This document shows, piece by piece, positions 52,185 to 59,899 of a stretch of DNA of 64,000 nucleotides. Position 1 is the first letter of the stretch, and each line of letters opens with the position of its first letter. The notes below the pieces were generated by a model, which ran no database searches, was not told where the DNA came from, and was given only the letters and a program-made list of their open reading frames with translations. A program made the position numbers and the translations under genes. The stretch covers positions 186,001-250,000 of the forward strand of contig CAYUZU010000001.1 in NCBI GenBank assembly GCA_964448675.1, written 5' to 3'. Source of the DNA: CAYUZU01 sp964448675. Lineage in GTDB: Bacteria > Planctomycetota > Phycisphaerae > UBA1845 > Fen-1342.

Positions 52185-53372
52185 ATGCCAGAGCCCATCG
52201 CCACCAAAGTTGCCGCCGACATGAAGGCGGCCTCGTGGATCCGCGAGATGTTCGAAAAGGGGCGTCGTCTCAAGGCCGAGCTTGGCGCCGAGAACGTGTT
52301 CGATTTCTCGTTGGGCAACCCCAACGCCACACCGCCGCCGGCGTATTTTGACGCGGTTCGCGCGGTCGCCGCCGAGCACGAGCCGGCGCTGCACCGCTAC
52401 ATGCCCAACGCGGGCTTTGACGAGACCCGCGCCGCGGTGGCCGGATTTCTCAGCAACGAGTACCGCCTCGAGATTGATCCCGCGGCGGTGATCATCACCA
52501 GCGGGGCGGCGGGCGCGATGAATGTCGTGCTGCACGCGGTATGCAACCCCGGTGACGAGATCATCGTGCTGGGGCCGTTCTTCCCCGAGTATCGCTTCTA
52601 CATCGAGCAGGCCGGGGCGCAGATGGTGCTCGTTCAGACCGACGAGCAGTTTCAGCCGGACCTCGACGCGATCGAGCAGGCCATCACCGACCGCACCCGT
52701 GCGATCATCGTCAACACGCCCAACAACCCGACCGGCGCGGTGTATACCGAGGACCACTGCCGCGGGCTGGCCGAGGTGCTGGCGCGGCACGACGATGACA
52801 ACCACCCGCTGTACCTGGTCTGTGATGATCCCTATCGCAGGATCATCTACGACCACGACTGGTGTCCGACACCCGTGACGCACTATGCACGCAGCGTGAT
52901 CGTTTCGAGCTACTCCAAGGACCTCAGTATCGCGGGGGAGCGCGCGGGCTACATCGCGCTGCCGCCGACCGTACCGGCCAAGCCCGCCGTGCTCGCCGCC
53001 ATGACCATGCTCAACCGCACGCTGGGGTTCGTGAACGCCGCGGCGTTCATGCAACGCGTGATTGCTCGCTGCGCCGATGCGCTGTGCGACGTGTCGTTCT
53101 ATCGCGAGAACCGCGACCTGCTCTGCGACGCGCTGATCGACTACGGCTATGACCTGGTCAAGCCGCAGGGTGCGCTCTACGCCTTCCCCAAGTCCCCGCG
53201 CAAGGATGATGCCGCCTTCGCTCAGGTCCTGCTCGATCACCAGATCCTGGCGGTGCCTGGCAGCGGCTTCGGCCGTCCCGGCTACCTGCGCATCGCGTTC
53301 TGCGTCGATCGCGAGACCATTCGCGGCGCCCTGCCCGGCTTCCAGGCTGCGCTCGAGGAAGTTCGCAAGTAA
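52185..53372 (+). CDS. Class I/II PLP aminotransferase
   Basis: This is a 395-residue aspartate-aminotransferase-fold enzyme. Visible are NVFDFSLGNPNATPPPAYFD, the PLP-stacking region TSGAAGAMNVVLHAVCNPGD, NTPNNPTGAVYTEDHC and LVCDDPYRRIIYD. The PLP lysine lies in SSYSKDLSIAGERAGY, and GSGFGRPGYLRIAFCVD binds the carboxylate. The substrate is unknown. GAGGGA precedes the ATG at 52185 by 6 nt; an in-frame ATG at 52086 lies inside the divergent gene's leader and is rejected. The PfkB kinase gene follows by 15 bp, so the two form an operon. Confidence 0.88.
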   Translation: MPEPIATKVAADMKAASWIREMFEKGRRLKAELGAENVFDFSLGNPNATPPPAYFDAVRAVAAEHEPALHRYMPNAGFDETRAAVAGFLSNEYRLEIDPAAVIITSGAAGAMNVVLHAVCNPGDEIIVLGPFFPEYRFYIEQAGAQMVLVQTDEQFQPDLDAIEQAITDRTRAIIVNTPNNPTGAVYTEDHCRGLAEVLARHDDDNHPLYLVCDDPYRRIIYDHDWCPTPVTHYARSVIVSSYSKDLSIAGERAGYIALPPTVPAKPAVLAAMTMLNRTLGFVNAAAFMQRVIARCADALCDVSFYRENRDLLCDALIDYGYDLVKPQGALYAFPKSPRKDDAAFAQVLLDHQILAVPGSGFGRPGYLRIAFCVDRETIRGALPGFQAALEEVRK

Positions 53373-53387
53373 CCCGGAGTTCACCGC

Positions 53388-54581
53388 ATGGCCCCCGATC
53401 GCCAGCACGTCGTCGTCGCCGGGCATATCTGCCTCGACATCATCCCGACCCTCGAAGAACGCGCCGGCGGACTGGCCGATCTGCTCGTCCCCGGCTCGCT
53501 CACCGTCATCGGGCCGGCGACCATCTCCACCGGCGGGGCGGTCTCCAACACGGGCCTGGCGCTGCATCGGCTCGGGCTGCCCACGCGGCTGATGGGCAAG
53601 GTTGGCGACGACGTGCTCGGCGATGCGATTCTCAGTTTTGTTCGTGGCAAGGACCCCGCGCTGGCCGAGGGCATGATCGTCACGCCGGGCGAGCCGAGTT
53701 CGTACACACTCGTGATCAACCCACCGAACATTGACCGCATCTTCCTGCACTGTCCGGGAGCGAACGACACCTTCGCCGCTGCCGACATTCCCTACGAGCG
53801 CCTGCGCGACGTGCGGCTGTTCCATTTCGGCTACCCGCCGATCATGCGCCGCTTCTACGCCGATGGCGGGCGCGAGCTCGCGGAGATGTTCCGTCAGGTC
53901 AAGGCCCGGGGTGTAGCGACATCGCTGGACATGGCTTACCCGGATCCGAACTCGCCTTCGGGTCGGACCGATTGGCACGGCGTCCTGACCCAGACCCTGC
54001 CGCACGTCGATGTCTTCCTGCCGAGCATCGAGGAAATCCTCTACATGCTCGACCGCGAGCGCTTCGATCGACTCAGCACCACCGGCGACATCGTGGCGCA
54101 GCTCGACGGCGAGCTGCTGCGCGACGTTGCCGCAGCGTTGCTCGAGATGGGTGTCGCCGTGCTTGGCATCAAGCTCGGCGATCGCGGCTTCTACGTCCGC
54201 ACCACCGAAAACGATGCACGGCTCGACAATCTGCGCGGCGGCCTGGGCGGGCAGCTCGATCACTACGTCAGCCGCGAACTCATGACGCCCTGCTTCGTAG
54301 TGGACGTCGCCGGCGCAACGGGCTGTGGAGACACGACAATCGCGGGCTTCCTGGCAGCGCTGCTGCACGACCTGCCGCCGGCCGATGCCATGCAGGTCGC
54401 CGTCGCCGTCGGTGCCTGCACCGCCGAGCAGCCCGACGCCACCAGCGGGGTGCGGAGCTGGGACCGGACTCAAGCGCGTATCGCCGCCGGCTGGGAGAAA
54501 CACGCGTCAACGGCCGACTGGCCCGGCTGGGGCTGGGACGAGCGGGCCCGTGTCGCCCGCGGTCCGGCCGACCGCGCCTGA
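53388..54581 (+). CDS. PfkB-family carbohydrate/nucleoside kinase
   Basis: This is a 397-residue ribokinase-fold kinase. Motif 1 is ISTGGAVSNTGLALHRLGLP with LMGKVGDDVLGDAI, and the C-terminal signature is VVDVAGATGCGDTTIAGFLA, where the catalytic-base Asp lies in GCGD and the usual GAGD reads GCGD. The opening VVVAGHICLDIIPTLEE is that of the sugar kinases. It is longer than ribokinase because of a 50-residue C-terminal tail rich in Trp and Arg (WPGWGWDERARVA). The substrate is unknown. It lies 15 bp downstream of the aminotransferase gene. Confidence 0.85.
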   Translation: MAPDRQHVVVAGHICLDIIPTLEERAGGLADLLVPGSLTVIGPATISTGGAVSNTGLALHRLGLPTRLMGKVGDDVLGDAILSFVRGKDPALAEGMIVTPGEPSSYTLVINPPNIDRIFLHCPGANDTFAAADIPYERLRDVRLFHFGYPPIMRRFYADGGRELAEMFRQVKARGVATSLDMAYPDPNSPSGRTDWHGVLTQTLPHVDVFLPSIEEILYMLDRERFDRLSTTGDIVAQLDGELLRDVAAALLEMGVAVLGIKLGDRGFYVRTTENDARLDNLRGGLGGQLDHYVSRELMTPCFVVDVAGATGCGDTTIAGFLAALLHDLPPADAMQVAVAVGACTAEQPDATSGVRSWDRTQARIAAGWEKHASTADWPGWGWDERARVARGPADRA

Positions 54582-54689
54582 GCGAGCTATGATCGAAGAC
54601 GTGCCGTCCGGGCGCCGCACCGGGCGAGGTGATGTAGCGCCGCGACCCCGCGCCGGATGGGTTGTTTCTGTGAACACCAGGAGGTTGGC

Positions 54690-55445
54690 ATGCGTTTGTA
54701 TGCTGTTCGCTTTGTACCGCTTGTCACGCTCACGCTCGTACTGACCTGGGCCGCCGGCTGTCATCAGCCGCAACGCTGCCCCTGCGAGATGACGCGGCCC
54801 ACCCCCTCGCTCCAGAAGGACCTGGACGCGAAGAAGGCCGCCTGGGAGCAGGAGGCGCCGCCAGAACTCGTACGCACGTTTGACGAGGGGATCGAGGCCG
54901 TGGCCGCGTCGGGTGTGCTGGATACGGCGCTCGGCGTGGGGGACCGTGCGCCGGACTTCGAGCTCCCTGACGCGACCTTCCGCAGGGTGCGGCTTGGCCG
55001 GGCGCTCGAGAGTGGCCCGGTCGTGTTGACGTGGTATCGGGGTGGCTGGTGCCCGTACTGCAACCTGCAGTTGGCGGCCTACCAGGACATCCTGCCGCAG
55101 ATCCGCGCCCACGGGGCCACGCTGATCGCGGTCAGCCCCGAGATGCCCGATCACACCATGTCGACCAAGGAGAAGGGCCGACTCGACTTCATCGTACTCA
55201 GCGACGTGGAGAATCTTGCCGCCCGCGACTATGGCCTCGTGTATACGCTGCCCCCGTCGGTTGCCAGGGCGTTCGAGGGCCGCATCGATCTGGCGGCGTA
55301 CAACGGCAACGACTCCAACGCGCTGCCGCTGGCCGCCACGTACGTCATCGACAGCGATGGCGTCATCCGCTACGCGTTTGTCGAGGCCGATTATCGCCAG
55401 CGTGCCGAGCCGGCGGACATCCTCGCCGCGCTGGAGAGGCTGTGA
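54690..55445 (+). CDS. Thioredoxin-fold redoxin lipoprotein (AhpC/TSA type)
   Basis: This is a 251-residue exported protein. The signal and lipobox (LVTLTLVLTWAAGC) are followed by a peroxiredoxin-like domain: GVGDRAPDFELPDATFRRV, then the active-site region VVLTWYRGGWCPYCNLQLAA with a CPYC pair. LIAVSPEMPDHTMSTKEKG follows, and LPLAATYVIDSDGVIRYAFV closes the fold. Such proteins reduce peroxides or act as thiol-disulfide reductants outside the cytoplasm. The CxxC instead of the single peroxidatic Cys leaves both possible. AGGAGG lies 5-6 nt before the ATG at 54690. Confidence 0.83.
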   Translation: MRLYAVRFVPLVTLTLVLTWAAGCHQPQRCPCEMTRPTPSLQKDLDAKKAAWEQEAPPELVRTFDEGIEAVAASGVLDTALGVGDRAPDFELPDATFRRVRLGRALESGPVVLTWYRGGWCPYCNLQLAAYQDILPQIRAHGATLIAVSPEMPDHTMSTKEKGRLDFIVLSDVENLAARDYGLVYTLPPSVARAFEGRIDLAAYNGNDSNALPLAATYVIDSDGVIRYAFVEADYRQRAEPADILAALERL

Positions 55446-55490
55446 TGGGTAGTTGGCAGTCGACCGTAGCTGTCAGCCGTTAGCCGGCCT

Positions 55491-56168
55491 TCACGGATCA
55501 CCGATAGTTGATCTTTGGTCATTGATTTCTGATCGTTGGTCGTTGCTGCGCAGCAGCGTGTGCCGCTCATAGTGCCGCTTGAGCGCGATCACCTGCGCGC
55601 GCACGTGCGAAATGCACTGCTCGTCGTCCCACTCCGGGTGCTCGTGGGGATAGACCGGCGCGCCATAGGCCACCAGCAACGGGCGCGGCCGCGGCAGCTT
55701 CGCCGTGCGCGGCCAGGCTTCGAACGCCCCGAGTAGCACCATGGGGACAATCGGCACCTTCGTCTTGCGCGCCACCAGGATCACCCCCGCCCGCATCGCT
55801 CCGACCGTGCCGTCCGCGGACCGGGTCGCCTCCGGGAAGGTCAGCACCACGTCGCCCGCCCGCAGCCGCCGAATCAGCTCCTTGATCGCCCGCGTGTCGG
55901 CGGTGCCGCGCTTGACGGCGAATGCGTTGAGGTAGGTGAACACCGTCCGCGACAGCCAATGGTTGAACAGCGTATCGCGCGCCATGTAGTGGCATTCGCG
56001 CGGGATCGCGAGCGTTGCCAGCACCGGATCGAGGAAGCTCTGGTGGTTGCTGACCAGCAGCACGCCGCCCGTACGTGGCACGTGCCGCGTATTGAACACG
56101 CGGCCGCGAAAGATGAAGACCAGGATCATCCGCGACAACCAGCGGCAGATGCGGTAACCCGTGCGCAT
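55491..56168 (-). CDS. plsC: 1-acyl-sn-glycerol-3-phosphate acyltransferase
   Basis: This is a 225-residue membrane acyltransferase of phospholipid synthesis. Motif I is LVSNHQSFLDPVLATLA with the catalytic NHxxxxD, and motif III is VVLTFPEATRSADGTVG, with Ala where FPEGTRS is usual. VPIVPMVLLGAFEAWPR is motif IV. An N-terminal hydrophobic segment (LSRMILVFIFRG) anchors it. The last 18 or so residues (SNDQRSEINDQRSTIGDP) are translated from a short-repeat tract at 55493-55549. Its ATG at 56168 lies 10 bp after the cmk stop, so the two are co-transcribed. Longer upstream codons are antisense within cmk's own frame region. Confidence 0.88.
   Translation of the reverse strand: MRTGYRICRWLSRMILVFIFRGRVFNTRHVPRTGGVLLVSNHQSFLDPVLATLAIPRECHYMARDTLFNHWLSRTVFTYLNAFAVKRGTADTRAIKELIRRLRAGDVVLTFPEATRSADGTVGAMRAGVILVARKTKVPIVPMVLLGAFEAWPRTAKLPRPRPLLVAYGAPVYPHEHPEWDDEQCISHVRAQVIALKRHYERHTLLRSNDQRSEINDQRSTIGDP
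55493..55549. repeat. ATTGATC-type short-repeat tract inside the plsC end
   Basis: Degenerate units such as GATAGTTGATCTTTG, GTCATTGATTTCTG and ATCGTTGGTCGTTG run through the plsC 3' end and encode its tail, NDQRSEINDQRSTI. A related tract without coding role lies at 41140-41172. Confidence 0.55.
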
Positions 56169-56178
56169 CGCGCCCCCT

Positions 56179-56907
56179 TCAGACACACGTGCCCGAGTGA
56201 TGATCCGATCGATTGCCGCGCGGGCGATCCTCCGCCGGTTCGAGCAGCCCGCGCCGCCGCAGCTCCGCCACCATCTGCTCGATGACCTCCGCCAGCGAGC
56301 AGTGCGTCGTGTCGATGCGAATGGCATTGTCGGGAATGCTGAGCGGCGCCACGGTGCGCTGCGAGTCGGTCCGGTCGCGCTCGCTCAGGTTCGCCAGAAC
56401 CTGCTCCGGCGTAACCTCCTCTCCGTCGGCGCGCAGGTCGTGATAGCGCCGTTCCGCGCGCTTCTCGACCGCGGCATCCAGGTAGAACTTCACATCGGCA
56501 TCCGGAAAGGCCGCCGTGCCCTGGTCGCGGCCCTCGGTCACCAAATGACCGGTGCGGCGCCCGATCTTGCGCTGCCGTTCGATCAGGGTCCGGCGGACGG
56601 TGGGGGAGGCTGCGATGTAGCGCGTGTGGTCGTTTACGCGCATCGTGCGGATCGCCTCGGTCACGTCACGCCCGTCAAGCGTCACGCGGATATGCGTCGG
56701 GCCCAGGTCGAGCTCGAAATTGCCCTGCGCCGCGATGCGTGCCAGCGCCGGCTCATCTTTCAGGTCCACCCCCGCCTCGAGCGCGGCCAGCGTCACCACG
56801 CGGTACATGGCGCCCGTGTCGAGATAGGGAATGCCCAACCGGGCGGCGAGTTTGCGCGCGGTGGTGCTCTTGCCCGAGCCGGCCGGTCCGTCGATGGTGA
56901 TAATCAC
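56179..56907 (-). CDS. cmk: Cytidylate kinase
   Basis: This enzyme phosphorylates CMP and dCMP to the diphosphates, recycling CMP released by CMP-Kdo use and lipid synthesis. It has 242 residues, with a C-terminal extension beyond the usual 225. The P-loop is IDGPAGSGKSTTARKLA, LDTGAMYRVVTLAAL is the CMP-binding start, and TEGRDQGTAAFPDADVKFYL is the family block, with Gln where Ile is usual. RYHDLRADGEEVTPEQVLA and DRTDSQRTVAPL complete it. Translation starts at GTG 56907 with GAGGGA upstream. A perfect TATAAT lies at 56967-56972 (minus strand). Confidence 0.93.
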   Translation of the reverse strand: MIITIDGPAGSGKSTTARKLAARLGIPYLDTGAMYRVVTLAALEAGVDLKDEPALARIAAQGNFELDLGPTHIRVTLDGRDVTEAIRTMRVNDHTRYIAASPTVRRTLIERQRKIGRRTGHLVTEGRDQGTAAFPDADVKFYLDAAVEKRAERRYHDLRADGEEVTPEQVLANLSERDRTDSQRTVAPLSIPDNAIRIDTTHCSLAEVIEQMVAELRRRGLLEPAEDRPRGNRSDHHSGTCV

Positions 56908-56966
56908 GGCAGTTCGTCCCTCGCCTGCGGTTCGTGCGTTCGGGAGGCCGCATGCCTCGCCGCGGG

Positions 56967-56972
56967 ATTATA
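56967..56972 (-). promoter_or_regulatory. Perfect -10 box for cmk-plsC
   Basis: TATAAT on the minus strand lies 59 nt before the cmk GTG. No convincing -35 is visible at 16-18 bp. It is the likely operon promoter. Confidence 0.45.
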
Positions 56973-57086
56973 CGGGAATGGACGCCGCGCGCACACGCCG
57001 CCCGCGCTGGCCAAACGCCGCCCCAGCGGTTAAACCAAACGTCGGCGCATCGGTTGTCGACGGCCACGAACATGGAGAGACCGACC

Positions 57087-57407
57087 ATGCCGCGTGCAAA
57101 GACCGTGATGGTGGACCTGGACGGCGTGATCTGCACCGAAGAGATCTTCCACGATCGCCCCCTGGCGCAGCCGATGGCCGGCGCCCGCGCGGCGCTGCAG
57201 AAGCTGCGCGCGGCGGGTTACGTCGTCGTGATCTACACCGCCCGCAGCTGGGGCGAGTATCGCGTCACCCGGGCCTGGCTAGAGCAGCACGGCTTCGAGT
57301 ACGACGGCCTGCACATGGGCAAGCCGGTGGCCGACGTCTGGATCGACGATCGCGCCGTGCGCTTTACCGACTGGGACAGTGCGCTGCAACAGCTCGGCCA
57401 GCGATAG
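57087..57407 (+). CDS. Small HAD-superfamily phosphatase-like protein
   Basis: This is a 106-residue single-domain HAD protein. Motif I is VMVDLDGVICTEEIF, with the nucleophile Asp and general acid Asp of DLDGV. Motif II is VVIYTARSWGEYRV, and motif III is MGKPVADVWIDDRAVRF. Without a cap domain it belongs with the small C0-type phosphatases that act on larger substrates or sugar phosphates. The substrate is unknown. GGAGAG lies 7 nt before the ATG at 57087. An upstream ATG at 57072 is possible but would place GGAG after the start. Confidence 0.8.
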   Translation: MPRAKTVMVDLDGVICTEEIFHDRPLAQPMAGARAALQKLRAAGYVVVIYTARSWGEYRVTRAWLEQHGFEYDGLHMGKPVADVWIDDRAVRFTDWDSALQQLGQR

Positions 57408-57534
57408 GGTGATCGGGCCATCAGGTGAGAAGATGAGAAGGTGGCAGGGGCCGTGTGCCGCGGCTCTATGGACCGCCACCCGCAGGGATCACTTGCAATC
57501 CGGCCGACCCCGCCCCGCAGGCACTGAGCATCGA

Positions 57535-57921
57535 TCATTCGCCGTGCGCCGATTCCAGTGCGAACAGATGGTCGATCCTGGTCATCTCGAGCAGGTGCCG
57601 CACGCTCGTGCTCACGTTCTTCAGCGGCACCTGGCCGAAGCGCGGCCGCAGCACCTTGCCCAGGGCGATCAGCGATCCGAGCTGCCGGCTGCTCACCGCC
57701 GGGATTCCCTGCAGGTCGACCACGATCGACAAGTCGCCCGGATCGCTCAGGATGTTCGCCAGGTTCTCGGCGAGGCGCGCCTCGTAATCGTGCGGCAACT
57801 GGATCAGGATGTCTTCCTGCGGCCGCAGGGTGAACACGAGGCACGTCCCCTCACGCTCCAGCGTCAGCGGCGTCAGGTCGGGCAGTGAGTCCAACGCGGG
57901 TTTCTTCGGCCTCTCGGTCAT
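57535..57921 (-). CDS. STAS-domain protein (anti-sigma-antagonist type)
   Basis: This is a 128-residue protein with a C-terminal STAS domain of the SpoIIAA type: LSIVVDLQGIPAVSSRQLGSLIALGKVLRP, cut short here as the core IPAVSSRQLGSL, then VPLKNVSTSVRHLLEMTRI. The SS pair is at the position phosphorylated in anti-sigma-factor antagonists (usually DSSGL). No kinase or sigma-factor gene is adjacent. The start at ATG 57921 is inferred, since the frame stays open on the minus strand up to 58971 but that part is antisense to dut and its neighbours. It could also be a localisation or lipid-transport accessory. Confidence 0.75.
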   Translation of the reverse strand: MTERPKKPALDSLPDLTPLTLEREGTCLVFTLRPQEDILIQLPHDYEARLAENLANILSDPGDLSIVVDLQGIPAVSSRQLGSLIALGKVLRPRFGQVPLKNVSTSVRHLLEMTRIDHLFALESAHGE

Positions 57922-57995
57922 GGGGCATACGACTCCCGGCGCCGCCAGAGGCGCACGACTCCCCCACATCGGTATTGCACGTCGCCGGCGCGACG

Positions 57996-58025
57996 CTGTC
58001 AAGGGCGAAGCGGGGCGCGTATACT
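57996..58025 (+). promoter_or_regulatory. Candidate dut promoter
   Basis: CTGTCA (57996-58001) and TATACT (58020-58025) are 18 bp apart, matching 4 and 5 of 6 consensus bases. The leader would be about 50 nt and lies before AGGGAAAG and the dut ATG. Confidence 0.45.
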
Positions 58026-58080
58026 GCGCACCAGTGGCGCCGCAGCGCGCCGGTGAGCGGGGTTGGCCCAGGGAAAGACG

Positions 58081-58527
58081 ATGAAACCGGTCCTCAAGAT
58101 ACGACGACGCGAAGGCCTCGGTGACGTGCCCCTGCCGCAGTACATGAGCGAGCACGCCGCCGGGCTCGACCTCTATGCCGCCAACGACGAGCCGATCACC
58201 ATCCACCCGGGCGAGGTCAAGCTGGTCCCGACCGGGCTGTTCCTCGAAATCCCGGTTGGCTACGAGGGCCAGGTTCGGGCCCGCAGCGGCCTCGCCCTGC
58301 GGCACGGCCTCATGCTGCCCAACGCCCCCGGCACGATCGACGCCGACTACCGCGGTGAATTGCAGGTAATCCTTGCCAATTGCAGCCGGGCCGCCTACAC
58401 GATCGAACGCGGGATGCGGTTTGCGCAGCTGGTGATCAGCAAGGTCGAGCAGGTCGTCGTCAGCGAGGTCAGCGAACTGGCCGACAGCACGCGTGGCGGC
58501 GGTGGGTTCGGCCACACCGGGCATTGA
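58081..58527 (+). CDS. dut: dUTP diphosphatase
   Basis: This is a 148-residue trimeric dUTPase that hydrolyses dUTP to dUMP and keeps uracil out of DNA. All five family motifs are readable: AAGLDLYAA (I), RARSGLALRHGL (II), GTIDADYRGELQVILAN (III), ERGMRFAQLVI (IV) and ADSTRGGGGFGHTGH (V). The catalytic Asp lies in IDADYRGE. I start at ATG 58081 after AGGGAAAG; ATG 58063 would add six residues. The next two genes follow closely (21 bp, then 1-bp overlap), suggesting an operon. Confidence 0.95.
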   Translation: MKPVLKIRRREGLGDVPLPQYMSEHAAGLDLYAANDEPITIHPGEVKLVPTGLFLEIPVGYEGQVRARSGLALRHGLMLPNAPGTIDADYRGELQVILANCSRAAYTIERGMRFAQLVISKVEQVVVSEVSELADSTRGGGGFGHTGH

Positions 58528-58548
58528 CGTTGCGACCGGGACGCAGGC

Positions 58549-58920
58549 ATGGGCGGATGGCTGTCGCTGTTGCTGGCACTCGCCGCGGGGCTCGCCGGCG
58601 TGATGCTGGTGCTCATTGTGCGGCGCGCCCTGGTGCTGCGTGGCGTGCTGCGCCGCCGCGGGGCGCGCAGCGCCGCGGCCGAACCGATCACCTGCAGCCG
58701 GTGCGGCTATGATCTGTCGGCATTGGACGTGCCGCGCTGTCCGGAATGCGGTGCGCTGCGCGGATTCGACGTGCCGCTGGATGAGCTTGGCCTGAGCGAA
58801 GAGGAAATCCGCGCGGGGTTCGCTCGGCACGGCCGCCAATGGAAGAGCCGCCCCAAGCGGGTGAATGACGGCGGGCCGCCGCCGCAGGACGCAGACGAAG
58901 AGACCGAGAAGGACGATTGA
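58549..58920 (+). CDS. Small membrane protein with zinc ribbon
   Basis: This is a 123-residue protein. It has one N-terminal transmembrane helix (LSLLLALAAGLAGVMLVLIV), then a zinc ribbon with two CxxC knuckles, CSRCGYDLSALDVPRCPECG, and an acidic, Pro-rich cytoplasmic tail. This arrangement is very common in planctomycetes and has no assigned function. Its stop overlaps the start of the next gene in the sequence TGATG. The ribosome site is weak, and the gene lies 21 bp after dut. Confidence 0.75.
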   Translation: MGGWLSLLLALAAGLAGVMLVLIVRRALVLRGVLRRRGARSAAAEPITCSRCGYDLSALDVPRCPECGALRGFDVPLDELGLSEEEIRAGFARHGRQWKSRPKRVNDGGPPPQDADEETEKDD

Positions 58921-59732
58921 TGCGTATGCTCCGCCGACGTCTTCGCACCATCCTGCTCCCGTTGCTGGCACTGGGCGGCCTGACGAGTGGTTGTCAGCAG
59001 CCGGCCGGCAAGCCCACCATGCAACCCGCTGTCCCGGCGCCGGCCGCCGACCGCATCTACGTCTTCCCGGGCATTGGCTGCGGCGAGTGGTGCCTGCTGG
59101 GTGCGACGAAGGCCTTTCGGGACGCCGGCGTCACCGCCGAGCTGCGCATTGTCGACTGGGAGACCCCGTTCTTCGCCGCCATGCAGCACCTGCAGGACTA
59201 CGCCGCCAACCGCGAACACGCCGACGACATCGCCCGCGAAATGCGCCTGTACCGCCTGCAGCACCCGGAGGCCACGATTGACATCGTCGGTTACTCCGGC
59301 GGCGGCGGCGTGGCGGTGATGGTGGCGGAGATGCTGGGGGCCGAGGTGCGCCCGCGCAACGTCGTGCTCGTGCAGGCCGCCATCAGCCCCCGGTACGACC
59401 TGACCGCCGCACTGAAACGCATCGATGGCCAGCTGGTCAACCTCTACTGCCCGAGCGACTGGTTCATCCTCGGCCTGGGCACGCAGACGTTCGGCACGAT
59501 CGACCGCGCGAACACCGCGTCCGCCGGCAAGGACGGCTTCCAGGTGAGCGCCGCCGTGCCGGACGAGTCACTCCGCGCGAAGCTGGTGCAGCGCGGCTGG
59601 GACGCGGAGATGATCCGGACGGGCCACATCGGCAACCACGGCGGCATCCTGCTCTACGCGTGGAACAAGCAATACGTGGCGCCGTGGCTCCTGCCGGCCG
59701 CGGGCGCTGCTGACACGGGCGTAGACGGCTGA
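58920..59732 (+). CDS. Alpha/beta-hydrolase-like lipoprotein
   Basis: This is a 270-residue lipoprotein (ILLPLLALGGLTSGC). The mature protein starts with a beta strand and loop (IYVFPGIGCGEWCLLGATKA) and carries a nucleophile-elbow-like GYSGGGG in IDIVGYSGGGGVAVMVAEML, typical of alpha/beta hydrolases. The final His of the triad may be in GHIGNHGGILLY. It could be an envelope lipase or esterase, or an inactive relative. It overlaps the zinc-ribbon gene by one base (TGATG) and is likely translated by re-initiation. Confidence 0.68.
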   Translation: MRMLRRRLRTILLPLLALGGLTSGCQQPAGKPTMQPAVPAPAADRIYVFPGIGCGEWCLLGATKAFRDAGVTAELRIVDWETPFFAAMQHLQDYAANREHADDIAREMRLYRLQHPEATIDIVGYSGGGGVAVMVAEMLGAEVRPRNVVLVQAAISPRYDLTAALKRIDGQLVNLYCPSDWFILGLGTQTFGTIDRANTASAGKDGFQVSAAVPDESLRAKLVQRGWDAEMIRTGHIGNHGGILLYAWNKQYVAPWLLPAAGAADTGVDG

Positions 59733-59767
59733 ACCCTCCCGATGCCGCCTGCGTGGTGAGAGCTGAG

Positions 59768-59798
59768 GGTCATGCGTCGTCAGTCATCAGTTGCCAGT
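59768..59798. repeat. TCAGTTG short-repeat tract
   Basis: CGTCGTCAGTCATCAGTTGCCAG lies in the 167-bp gap between the convergent hydrolase-like and GT39 genes. It shares units with the tract at 25078. The gap also holds a degenerate CCCTTAATCCCTCGA run at about 59850. Confidence 0.5.
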
Positions 59799-59899
59799 GG
59801 GCAACAACGCGCTCGGCACGTCAGACTACGCCATTCCTCGTTCCCGCGACCCCTTAATCCCTCGAGCTCGTCCCTTCTGTTCGCGTTTGCCGTCAGCAA

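Noticed and set aside
57922..58971. In-frame extension upstream of the STAS protein
   Set aside because: Antisense to dut and the zinc-ribbon gene; the STAS core starts after 57921.
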